From Ceratopteris richardii (lineage: Eukaryota; Streptophyta; Polypodiopsida; Polypodiales; Pteridaceae): a stretch of DNA of 64,000 bases. This document shows, piece after piece, positions 32,481 to 43,259 of the stretch; the first letter of the stretch is position 1; each line of letters starts with the position of its first letter. The notes beneath the pieces are model-generated. The model did not search any database. It was given only the letters and a program-made list of their open reading frames with translations, and had not been told where the DNA came from. Made by a program: the position numbers and the translations under genes. The stretch spans positions 101,610,139 through 101,674,138 of the forward strand of contig CM035438.1 in the NCBI GenBank assembly GCA_020310875.1, read 5' to 3'.

Positions 32481-32871
32481 GCTTTCATAAAAATCTGCTT
32501 TATTTACAAAATCATGATCTACTATTTTTACAAAAACATTGCTTTCTAAAGCGATCTATTATTTTTACAAAAAATAACTAAAATAATATCTTCTAAATAT
32601 TCTTTTAAATATCTCCATAAATATTTGAATAAGTCCACGCATGTTCACACCCTCATGAGTCTTCATGTGGTAAATCAAAACACAAGTCAGATTAAAAACC
32701 TCAAGACATTAAAGTCCATATAACATTCCATTATTCCATAAAGTATAACAATGCTCTTCCTTCAACCAAGCTTTTCTTCTAAGTCCATGCTTCATGGTTG
32801 AAGCTTCAAAATAGGTTCTGCTAAATGCTCTTCTATGAGAAAGTAGAACTCGAATTGGATGGATTCATTGG
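32481..32871. other. Spacer between two divergent Copia LTRs, nothing recognised
   Basis: 391 bp, AT-rich, with a small repeat of the type ttctaaagcgatctattatttttaca / aaatcatgatctactatttttaca. Its last five bases are the left target duplication of Copia-3. Confidence 0.5.
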
Positions 32872-33101
32872 TGTTGATATATTTAGGTAGTGATGTATGT
32901 GAACACTCTAGGAGAGCTAGGGCACTTTTTTCCCTCTTTAGGAGGTTTTTCCCCCCGGCTTGTATATACGCCTATTGCCCTAACGGGCTACTTATCTTTG
33001 TACATTCTAGTGGTAATACATTCAATATTGTGTGTTGTGCTCCAAGATTCTTCTTCTTCCTTGTGTTGTTCACGTGCTTCTATAGACGTCTAACTCCAAC
33101 A
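32872..33101 (+). repeat. Copia-3 5' LTR
   Basis: 230 bp from tgttgatatatttagg to ctccaaca, followed by the primer site. Confidence 0.9.
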
Positions 33102-33402
33102 ATTGGTATCAAAGCAGGTTGCCGCTTCATCTAGGGCATCGTCGACATTTCCTCCGGTCACAGTCTCAGAATCGCATGAAATTTGGCACACAACTTGAGG
33201 TTGTTTCAACCTCCGAACGCACTATCGTAGCGCTTGTGTAGGCTATTTCATCTTTTTGTGCCAAAGATATATACCAATTTTGGTTCGCCAATATAAGCAT
33301 CTCAAAGTCTGCTATAGGTTTAGCAAAACTTGTTTGGATAGTTATATTCAACTTTTTTAGATACAATCATTTTTCTACATCAAGGTATTTTAGTCAGCGG
33401 CC

Positions 33403-34412
33403 ATGGCTGAAAGCAGTGATGTATTCCATATGTTGTTTGTTGAGGATAAGTTGGATGGTACCAATTATCCATTATGGGCTTATATGATGCATCATGTATT
33501 GGTCGCAAAAGGACTGTGGAATATTGTCCAGGGTGTTGAAAAATGTCCTATTATATCTGCGAACATAGGTACTGCAAATACAAGTACTGAAGCTGATGCA
33601 AATGGTATCGAAGGTGGTGATATTCTATAGATTCTTGTTCGTGCTACTTTTTCTGCTGCACCTACTATAGAGAAAATTTGTTGGGATGGAAGAGATGTGC
33701 ATGCACATGCATTGACAGCTTTGTCTATCAAACATGCCATTATTCCTGACATTCACTCTTGCAGAATACCTAAGGATGCTTGGGATATACTTACCACATT
33801 GTACCAGGCTAGGAATGAGGCTCATGTTGCTTACCTTTGAAAATAATTGGAGAGTGAGCACATGAATGAAGGTGATTCCATGGATAGTTTTTTGACAAAG
33901 ATCAAGGATTTGAAGGAACATATGTTTTTTGTTGATGAAGTCCTTCCTGACAGTTCACTTGTGCAGACTGTTCTGAATGGTCTTCCCAACTCATATCAAA
34001 GTTTTGCTTCTACTCTTCATTTGATGATGGAAGGCAACCCAAATGCCTTAACATTTGAAGAGTTAGTTTCTATTTTGTTGCAAGAAGACCAGTCTAGGTA
34101 GAACATGTCTATTATGCGTGTTGCAGATCGAGCTTTACTGGCTAGTCAGAACAGCAAAGGTAAATGGAGCTCTTCTACTAGTAAGCAAAAATCTGCAAAT
34201 GCTGCACATTCGAAGAAGGAAGACAAAGATGAGAAGAAATAAAAAAAGCAAAAATTGTTTTGCAAATATTGTAAAGCAAATGATCATGTTATTAAGAGTT
34301 TTCCAAAATCGGATGCTAAAGAGGCAATGAAATGGGTGTTTACTACTGTTTGCAGTTTTGACCCATCTTCTCATGAGCAGTTTATGTCTGTAGTAGACTC
34401 AGATGTTTGCTA
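33403..34412 (+). pseudogene. Copia-3 gag
   Basis: MAESSDVFHMLFVEDKLDGTNYPLW start, then stops at 33,628 and 33,838; text continues with RNEAHVAYL, DSFLTKIKDLKEHM and NGLPNSYQSFASTL. The zinc knuckle CKYC...H... (about 34,261) has Phe instead of the last Cys. Confidence 0.82.
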
Positions 34413-35690
34413 CTTTGATAGTGGGGCAACCAAACATATTACTTCGCAACACAATTTCTTCACTTCACTCGAGCCTGCCCCTACAAGGAATACTGTCACA
34501 TGTGCCAACAACTCCTCTTATCTTGTCATGGGAGTTGGTAAGATCATTCTGACTACTGTTGATGGTAGTTCTTTCACTTTGTCAGATGCTTTATTTGTGC
34601 CAGGGATCAAGAAGAATCTGTTATTAGTTTCAGGTTTAGCCAAGATTGGCTTGGTTGTGAAATTTGTTGATGACAGGTGTACAGTTCATGATCTGACAAA
34701 TGGCGACGTAATTAATGCTTCTGGCATTTTATGCCGTGGGCTGTATAACATCATATACTATGAAAGATCTATGAATGATTCAGCATGTGTAGTACATGAT
34801 TCTCAAGCTATGTCAGATGCAAAGCTTTGGAATGCACACTTTGGTCATCTAGGTTTTGCTAGTTTGCTACACCTGCAAAAATCTGAAATGGTGTCCTCTT
34901 TGCCCAAACTTGAGGCACCCGATAAACATGTTTGTGAAGGCTATGTTTTGGGCAAAATGCAGCGTTCATCCTTCCCAAAAGATGGTTCAGTTCGGGCTAC
35001 TCAGAAATTGCACCTTGTACATAGTGATGTCTGTGGTCCTATGCAGACACCCTCTTTTGGAAACTATCTTTACTTCATGACTTTCATTGAAGATTTTTCT
35101 AGACATGCATGGGTATATCCACTCAAAGCAAAGTCTGAAGTGTTCATGTGCCTCAAACAAATTTTGGTTTTGGCTGAAAATCCACTAGCATGTAAAATGG
35201 GCACCCTCCATTGTGATAGAGGGAGGAATATATGTCTTCTGACTTTAATGCATTTTTGGTTGAACGTGGGATAAAACATCAGCGTTCAGTGCCATATACA
35301 CCTCAACAGAATGGAGTTGTTGAATAGAAGAACAGGTCACTCATGGAGATGGTGAGGCATATCATCAAGAGTTTTTGGCTTGAGGCTATCATGTGTGCAG
35401 CATATGTACTTAACAGGTGTCCCACTAAAGCACTGTAGTCTATCACTCCATATGAGGCTTGGCATGGTCACAAGCCATCTATTGCTCACCTGCGTGTTTT
35501 TGGTTGTCTTGCATATGCATTAGTTCCTGAACAACATCATAGGAAATTGGATGATAAAGCTGTAAAATGTATTTTTGTTGGGTACAGTTCTGAAAGTAAA
35601 GGCTATCATCTATATCATCCGCAGACTAAATGCATTTTGGTCAGTTGTGATATTGTTTTTGTGGAAGATGCTATTCAACCCTTACTTTCA
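34413..35690 (+). pseudogene. Copia-3 protease and integrase
   Basis: Protease active site FDSGATKHIT (about 34,413-34,442) intact. GAG-pre-integrase LWNAHFGHLGFASLLH. Integrase: [11 protein letters not shown] (first Asp, about 35,020), CDRGRN (second Asp) followed by a frameshift near 35,222, then NGVVE with a TAG after it (about 35,324). Tail VFGCLAYALVPEQ, KCIFVGYSSESKGYHLYHP. Broken by at least one frameshift and several nonsense codons. Confidence 0.85.
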
Positions 35691-37646
35691 TGTACGAGGG
35701 AGACATCTATTAGCTCCAAAGACATGTATGATACTTTGCTGCCGCTTTTTACAGGTGGACAGTCTAGTGCTGGTCCTAATGAGCCACCTTCTCTGCCTTT
35801 ACAGGTTTCATGTGATGATGTAGATCATTCCATTTTTTATGCAGATTTACATGATGCACTTATTGATGAGAGAGTTGATATTGAGCAGGCAAAACCTATG
35901 CCAAAATGGCTGATACAGACTTTGCGTGATAGTAAATTACATGCACCTCTGTCATATCGTACTCCTTCAAGCTCTCATAGTGACTCTTTTGCATCAAATT
36001 GCTATGCTATTGCTGCATCTAGTCTCTGTGATGAGATTGAGCCTGTTTCGTTTGATGAAGCACAAAATTTTGAACATTGGATGGCTGCAATGCAATCTGA
36101 ATATGATGCTATCATGAACAATTGTACCTAGTCTTTATGTGGCTTGCCTCTTAGCAATAAGGCCATTGGCACTAAGTGGCTATACAAGTTGAAGCATAAA
36201 CCTGATGGAATAGTTGACATATATAAGGCTAGGCTTTTTGCAAGGGGTTATGCGGAGGAAAGAGGCATTGATTTTGATGAAACCTTTGCACCTACTTGTT
36301 GAATGACAACTGTTCATAGCATCTGTGCACTTGCAGCTCATCATGGTTGGAATGTACATCAGTTGGACATTAAAATAGCATTTCTTAATGGTGACTTGCA
36401 TGAAGAAGTGTATGTTTTTCAGCCCCGTGTCTTTGTGCAGAAAGGGCATGAAAACCAGGTGTGCAGGTTAAAGAAGGCATTATATGGCTTAAAGCAAGCA
36501 CCACATGCTTTGTATGAAAAGATACATGCCTATCTGATTGCACATGGTTTTGAGAACAGTCCAATTGAGAGCACATTATATGTTAAGCATGCTAATGATG
36601 TGCTTCTGATCATTGTTGTGTATGTTGATGACATGCTGCTCACGGGTTCTCATGACATGCATATTGCTGATTTTAAGGTTGATTTGCCTGCCTCATTTGA
36701 GATGTCTGATTTGGGGCATTTGCACCATTATTTGGGCATCTAGTTTATGCAAGTTGATGGTGGAATGGCTTTGTGTCAAACAAAATATATTGATACATTA
36801 TTGTAGCATTTTGACCTTGAAGACTATAAGCCTATTGCCACTCCTATGGAGACAGGTTTACGATTGAGTCTTCATGATGTTGGAGATGCATTTGATGTTG
36901 TTCTCTATCAGCAGGTTGTTGGATGCTTGATTTACTTATGCATTACTTGGCCAGATATTCAGTTTGCTATCTCACAGATGAGCAGGTTTATGCATTGCCT
37001 AGGTGTCAAGCATTGGCAGGTGGTTAAGTGCATCTTTCACTACTTGAGTGGTACCCAGCTACTTAGATTGTTTTATACCAAGGGGGGATCACTACCACCA
37101 GATTTGCATGCTTTTTCTAACTCTGATTGGGCTGGTTGATATGACACTCATGTGTCCACTAGTGGCTTTTGCTTCATGCTTGGTAGCTCATGTATATCTT
37201 GGTTGAGCAAGAAGCAGCCTGTTGTGGCCAGTTCCAATCGTGAGGCTGAGTATAGGGAAGCTTTCACGGAGACTATCGAGTGTGTGTGGTTTAGATGCCT
37301 TATGGTTGATTTGGGTGTTGGTCAGTCTTCTGCCACCATCTTCACGGACAGTCAGAGTGCATTGGTAGTTGCAAGGAACCTTGTGTTCCATGCTCGCACT
37401 AAGCACCTTGAGGTGCATTATCATTTTGTTAGGGAGAGGTTCTCTGCTAGGGAGATCAGCTTGGCATATGTGCCATGAAGGAGAACATTGTAGACCTTTT
37501 TATGAAGGCTCTGCCTAGGGAGAAGTTTGAAGCTTTCCACAAAGTTTTGGGCTTGCTTCCTTTTATGGATTGATTCCACATAGCTTGGTGCTTCCTTATA
37601 CATGAGTGCAAGCTCCTTGTTCACCACATCACTCCTAGGGGGGATT
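35691..37646 (+). pseudogene. Copia-3 reverse transcriptase and RNase H
   Basis: Linker to 36,000, then RT: IGTKWLYKLKHKPDG, YKARLFARGYAE, DFDETFAPT, QLDIKIAFLNGDLHEEVY, LYGLKQAP and the catalytic YVDDMLLTG (about 36,621). RNase H: SNSDWAG, STSGFCFMLGSSCISWLSKKQP, DSQSALVVARN, HARTKHLEVHYHFVRE. Stops: TAG 36,129, TGA near 36,299, TAG near 36,741, TAG near 36,804, TGA near 37,138; most fit a CAG or CGA origin. Ends at the purine tract. Confidence 0.87.
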
Positions 37647-37874
37647 TGTTGATATATTTAGGTCGTGATGTGTGTGAACACTCTAGGACCGTTGGGGCAC
37701 TTTTTTCCATCTTTAGGAGGTTTTTCCCTAGCTTGTAGATATGCATATTGCCCTAATAGGCTACATATCTTTGTACATTCTAGTGGTAATACATTCAGTA
37801 TTGTGTGTTGTGCTCCAAGCTTCTTCTTCTTCCTTGTGTTGTTCACATGCTTCCGCAGACGTCTAACTCCAACA
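37647..37874 (+). repeat. Copia-3 3' LTR
   Basis: 228 bp, tgttgatatatttagg...ctccaaca, partner of 32,872-33,101. Confidence 0.9.
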
Positions 37875-38163
37875 AGTGGAATAAGTGCACTTGAGTTGGC
37901 ATTAGTAGAGGAAAGGAGTCAAATTTCCATCACATGGTTGAAGGAGAACCAATAAATCCTATATACAAGATAAGTTGATGTGCAATTACTCTATAAGAAG
38001 TAGAGTGTGCTCATTTCAATTAAAGAATAGAAAGATGGAAGCTCTTCGGTTTCTCCATGGTGTTTCTCTTGGGCTTTAGACTAAAGGAGGAGTGCACATC
38101 TGGCTGAAGGCCACCGTTTTGTTGAGGATAGCCGCATGAAAACTCACGAAGAGATTCTCGTTC

Positions 38164-38240
38164 ATGTGGGATATATCCCACATACTAGTGTCCAAAGACA
38201 ACTGGTGAGGTACATTACTCATGTGGGATATATCCCACAT
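38164..38240. repeat. Perfect 20-bp palindrome, twice in a 57-bp tandem duplication
   Basis: atgtgggatatatcccacat at 38,164-38,183 and again at 38,221-38,240; each is its own reverse complement. The sequence between (tagtgtccaaagacaac type) is also repeated after the second copy with changes. Confidence 0.85.
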
Positions 38241-38498
38241 AATAGTGTCCGAAGACAACAGGTGTTAAATATATTCACTCTCAAGAGAAAAGGAGACAAC
38301 ATGCTTGATAAATCCTCCTCACCTCACACATGCTCCATGTGTGCCTGCTCGGGCTGATGCATCTTGGACTACTTGTAAGGTTGTCTTGAGGGGGCCTTAT
38401 GCCCATTCGGAGGGTTTCCACAAGATCTCTAGGAAGAATTATATGGTCCCTTTTTGCGAGTTATTTGGCTACAGAAAAAATCAACAAGATATCTTAAC

Positions 38499-38516
38499 AT
38501 GGCTCTAGATACCAAT
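38499..38516 (-). promoter_or_regulatory. Possible Copia primer-binding site
   Basis: Minus strand TTGGTATCTAGAGCC resembles TTGGTATCAGAGCC; plus-strand tgttttgtaatt follows, as an LTR edge would. No partner LTR found. May mark a lost Copia element to the left. Confidence 0.4.
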
Positions 38517-39655
38517 GTTTTGTAATTAAAATATCCTACCATGTCAATAATCTACCTAAGGAAACTAGTACGACCACCTCAAGTCAGAGAGAGTACGTAT
38601 CCACTCAACCAACCTTGTCACATGTCTTCTATTTCAATTGAAGCCTTCCCTTCACATACAAATGAAGGTGGCACTTGGGAGAAGCTTCTCCCAAGCCTAA
38701 GGTTCTCATACCTTAGGATAATTAATCCTAAGGGAGAAAACCATTCAATTGAGGCTCCAATTAAATAAATAGACAAGACTTCCTACAAGGGTTAAAACCA
38801 AGAATTGATAACCCAACTTCAAAGGTATAAGCAAAGTAAATAAACCAAGGTTTCCCAAGAATTAAAGCCATTATCCAAGGGTCTAACCCAAGGGTTATAC
38901 AACAAATACTAGGAAAATTTTTTAATCCTATCCTCTTATGTGAATAGATGTCAAACGAAAGAACATAACAAAATCTTTGTTTTCATAAATGAATTGAAGT
39001 GTAATTTTCACCCAAATGAAAGAAAAAAAAATCCAAATGTCACTGATTATTCTTAAGTTCCAAGTAGGGGAAAGCAAGGGGCATCAGAACAATTTTGATA
39101 AATTTGTTCCATCCATTGACATGTAAATGATCAAAGGGCTTGTTTGCAGTATATATGTACCTTTGATGCAAACTATAGGTTTAGGGAATGGGGAAATCTT
39201 GACCACGAATAGGCATAGCTTAAGGTTTTACTCCCTATTTACTAGAAAACTATACTCTTACATAGTCACTAGCTTAAGTTCTAATTAGCATTCAATACAA
39301 CACACTTAAAGAAAACACATGGGAAAAACAAGATACAATATATGCATTGGAACATAACAATTTCATTAAGAATAATAAGGTACATCTATTTTATTGATCA
39401 GCACCAGAGATAGAGTGCTACCTTCTTACAAACCTACGTCATTCTATGTATATCAATGTTGGAAGCAAGAACAATTAATCATCTAGTAGGAAATGAAACA
39501 ATTAGACTCTTATATAACTTTCCTAATAGAACATCAACAGTCACTAATATACAAGGCTTTACCAAATATCAAGGAATATTACAAAATGTTTGTATTGGTG
39601 GCATCCGCATACATGGTGGAATAAACCCACTACAGAACTATGATTCTTCATCTGC
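38517..39655. other. Non-coding, nothing recognised
   Basis: AT-rich sequence without motif-bearing frames, LTR pair or RNA gene. A short inverted repeat lies at about 38,664-38,690 (gagaagcttctc). Confidence 0.5.
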
Positions 39656-39659
39656 TTCC

Positions 39660-40440
39660 GAAGGAGGATGAATAAACTAATCCAAATCATAGAAAAATTT
39701 GTAAAAAATGGTTTTACTTTGTGTTGCAACAGTTTCCACCATAATCTAGAATTTGTTTCTAGTTGTCTTGGTTGCCGCATAATCCATCAACAAAGTTCTG
39801 ATTGGCTTTGAAAACTTCTGCCAGTTGGCTTTGCAACAACTTGTTCTATTTTTCTTTATGCTCTACACAAGTTCTAGATCTTTAGTTCCCACCTATTTTT
39901 GTAGCTCAACTACTTTTTGGGATTTCTTCATTAATTTGTAGTTCCTTCTACCCTAAAATTACAACCCATTGTTTGATTACTTGTTTAGCATCATGCAATT
40001 GTTTTCCTAATTCAGCTAGGCTATTTAAATTGGCAATTGTTGCTTGTAGATTATGTTTGAGAGAGAGTACCCAAGTTTTCATAGATCCTTGTTCTTCCTA
40101 TAATTTATTTACTTCCTTCATTAAAATAGAATTTTTGGTTAGCATGCATTGCATATGCTCAATTGCTTCCTATAGTTGACCTTACAACATTTGATGCTCA
40201 TCTTCACTTTCGTCTAATCTTGTTTCCAAGGAGAAATGGCTCATCCCATGGCATGAACTTGATCTTTTAAAAAATCAGCTCTCATTACTAGGCTATCTTC
40301 TAATTATTGTATCTGTGATTTCAATTGCTCATGAGTAGTTTGCCCCATTGTTTGGAGCTTTTCTCATTCTTCTCCATTTGTAGAGAGTATAATGCTAGCA
40401 TTTTAGATGCATCTCCTAAGTACCCGTAGACACTATATGA
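39660..40440 (-). pseudogene. Decayed coiled-coil protein remnant
   Basis: Reading the minus strand in one frame gives long heptad-like text broken by several stops: QLKSQIQ, MRADFLKDQVHAMG, EAIEHMQCML, EVNKL, LKHNLQATIANLNSLAELGKQL, HDAKQVIKQWV, NKLLQSQLAEVFKAN. Such Gln/Leu-rich coils occur in the gag-proximal ORFs of some plant Gypsy elements. No catalytic or zinc motif. Weak call. Confidence 0.4.
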
Positions 40441-41420
40441 TCTTTCATGAACCACGGATAAATACTTGATGTACAAGTAAGCATAGGTACTTGCTCTTGC
40501 ACGGACAAAGAAGCTAAAGAGAAGAAATGAAAGAAAGCCTTAAGAGAAGCAGACAGGGAGTTTAAAGGCATATAAGTTTTTTTCAAAAGACTTTTCCATT
40601 ACTTGTTAAACATTTGGATGTATATCAAGCATGTAATTTGCAATAAAGGAGTGTGCTAGTTTCATAATCACAAAAATGTACCATACTTCTGTGATATGGT
40701 AGCTTTTGAGTAATTTCTAGAAGTGCCAGTCCATTTGTGTGGAAGGAACTAATTTAGGGAACATGTACATAAGTCATTTTTGACTCTTCTAAAGAATTTT
40801 CGACATTTGATGAATAGATACTAACTTGAGAAAGATGAGATCATAATTTCTTCTTCTTCTTGACCTTCTATTTCCTTCTTTATGAGCTTGTATGCATGTT
40901 TAGGACTTGTAACACGTGCTTGGATGTGTTATCTACACTTTCCCCATCCTCTTTCACTATTTTTGTGTGTATATAAAGTGTAAGGAGTCTTAGAGTGAAG
41001 ATAGGTAATTCCCAACACCTAGTTTTTTGGTCATAAATTTGCACAAAAAACTCAAAAGGCTTCCAAAACACTTCCAGTAGATGCATCTTGTCGAGATCAA
41101 GATTTTGAAAAGAACCCTCTATTGGCTATGTTTGGACTTTGGAGCAAGGAGAAAACCTTAATTTAGTGTCTGATATTGCAATAGGTGTCGTGGTGCATGT
41201 ATGAGTGTAAAAGGTGATGGTGTGAGGAGATATCTTATTAGTATGTATTCTCTTGATCACTAAATGCATTTACCATTAAGTTGAGCACATGCTTCTATGC
41301 ACTTGTCTAGGTCAACTCTCAATTTGAAATAATGTGTTAGTCAAGCCACCACTTGAGTATCTGCGTAGGATGTGTGATGTCTATCTAGAATCATTTGCCA
41401 CAAGTTAACACACACATACA
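40441..41420 (+). repeat. Probable 5' LTR region of Gypsy-D, left edge unknown
   Basis: No coding signal. Placed as LTR because a primer site starts a few bases after it. No partner LTR in the window, since Gypsy-D is truncated on the right. Confidence 0.35.
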
Positions 41421-41426
41421 CTTTTT

Positions 41427-41444
41427 TGGTGCCATTGCCAGGGA
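41427..41444 (+). promoter_or_regulatory. Gypsy-D primer-binding site
   Basis: tggtgccattgccaggga, like the plant Athila/Tat site TGGCGCCGTTGCCGGGGA with C to T and G to A changes. Confidence 0.6.
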
Positions 41445-42029
41445 TGGAGGCCCAAGTGAGGGTGCCAACATGATGGCTATAGCACTATTGTGGAGTGAAT
41501 CTACATGAAGAGGAAGTGGAATTCTATGGCAAGGTCATAACTCTTGCACTTGCTTTATTATTCACATCAGAGAGTTTGGAGCAAGTTTTTATAACTAGGA
41601 AAAGGTAGGGACATGGAGAGTTAGGGTTTAAATCTAGAAGAGAGTGGAACTTGAACATACATTTTTTCTCTTTGTTTTGACCACAAGTAGGGGTCAAAAG
41701 TCCAAAACCACATTCAAACCTCACTTGTTTACATAGGTATCACGAGACTCAGCTTTGATGATAGGTATAATGAGAATTGCAAACCTTGATTGCATGTGAC
41801 ATAGATCATTTCTAGTGCTAGAAACTAGGAGCTTATTGAGGTAAGCCCTACATATCTATATACTTTTCTTTGGTCATGCATAACCACATCCTGAGAAATC
41901 ACATATATTGGGTATCATGAGGAGAGTTTGTATAGGTTGGGATATCTTTTCTATGATCTAGACACGTAAGGGCAAGAGGAGAGCACAAGGAACCCACCCA
42001 AAAGGTCAAGTTTTAATTTAGGTATAAAA

Positions 42030-42545
42030 ATCCCAAGTGTCATGACACGTATTTGATTCAGATGTCATAGACATCTGATTCCTAAGTATCACCGACACCT
42101 AATTGGTCATGTATTGTCGATACATCTATGTATCATGTGTCATGACTAGTGTTTCATATTGTGGAATTTTTGTACCCCTTGTGTCATGTATCATTGCATA
42201 TTCCATGTATCATGTATTGTTTTAATCACGAGTGTCATGTCACTTATGAGTATCATGTATCGTGTCATGTATTATTTTGTAATCCAATTATTGTCTATCA
42301 TCATATAACTGAGTATCAGGTGTCATGACTAGTATCATGTAGCATGTAGTCTTGCCTATGTGTATCATGTATCATGTCACATATCCCAAGTATTGTGTGT
42401 CATGATTAACTGCAAGTATTGTGTATCGTTTGGTAATCACATATTGTGTATTGTCCCGTACCTCAAGTATTGTGTATCATGTGTCTTTGTGTGTTGTATC
42501 ATGTTTTCATTTTTGAGTTCTCATGTATCATTTTTCACCCTATGT
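42030..42545. repeat. Degenerate short-unit repeat (tgtatcatg-like)
   Basis: About 500 bp built from variants of gtatcatgtgtcatg, such as tatcatgtatcatgtcac and tattgtgtatcatg. Lies in the Gypsy-D leader. Units are too diverged to give a fixed period. Confidence 0.7.
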
Positions 42546-43259
42546 ATGGTATGTTGATTAAGTTAAACAAATGTCCAAAAAATGATATTAGAGTGTATGT
42601 GGAAGGAAAATGAATTTTTGGACCTCAAAATTTCAATAAATTACAAATAGTGACCTTTAGAGTCAAAGTCTAGCATCAAAGGTGAGTGAACTGTATTAAG
42701 GAAGAACCTACATCTGAATGAACCTAAGATCTTGAAGAGTCCTAGGAATTTGAAAAAGTGTTATTTCCTTGACAGGAAGTGTAACAAATAAAATTCTACA
42801 TTTGACATACGCTATCTTCTAGTGCTTCTAATTGTGATAGTATGGTGGCTTCAAAAGGTATGCATGCTCGTATCTTCACTCCTGAGGCTATGTCTACAAT
42901 TGAAGGAGAATATCGAACTTCCGTGTAGTATGTATCCACAAAATTGCTAGGAGTACCTATATACTTGGATGGAATCAATAGGCCAATGGAAAAATTATGA
43001 GACTCTAGACTGATTGAAGTGATTCATAGGCCATCAATTAAATTTGAGGAGGATTGTACATGGAGAAAAAGGGGAGTTTGTATATTATCATTGAACAACC
43101 TATGAAAACTAAGGACATGGGTGTTATTGAAGATAATCATCAGCCAATCAACATGGGAATTGAAGAAATGATAACCACTCCTAGAGGAAAATCTATTGTC
43201 GTGAATGTTTTGAGAGGCAATCAAATTCCTCAAGACGAGATTTAATCTATATATAATTG

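Larger units (their letters stand above)
32872..37874 (+). mobile_element. Copia-3: full-length, decayed Copia element
   Basis: LTRs 32,872-33,101 and 37,647-37,874, TSD attgg/agtgg (32,867-32,871 and 37,875-37,879, one mismatch), primer site TGGTATCAAAGC at 33,104-33,115 and a purine tract aggggggat at 37,637-37,645. The LTRs differ at roughly 20 sites, so it is much older than Copia-2. All domains are present but full of stops. Confidence 0.92.

Noticed and set aside
38160-38245. CRISPR-like array from repeated palindromes
   Set aside because: Only two copies and in a plant context; a tandem duplication explains it.
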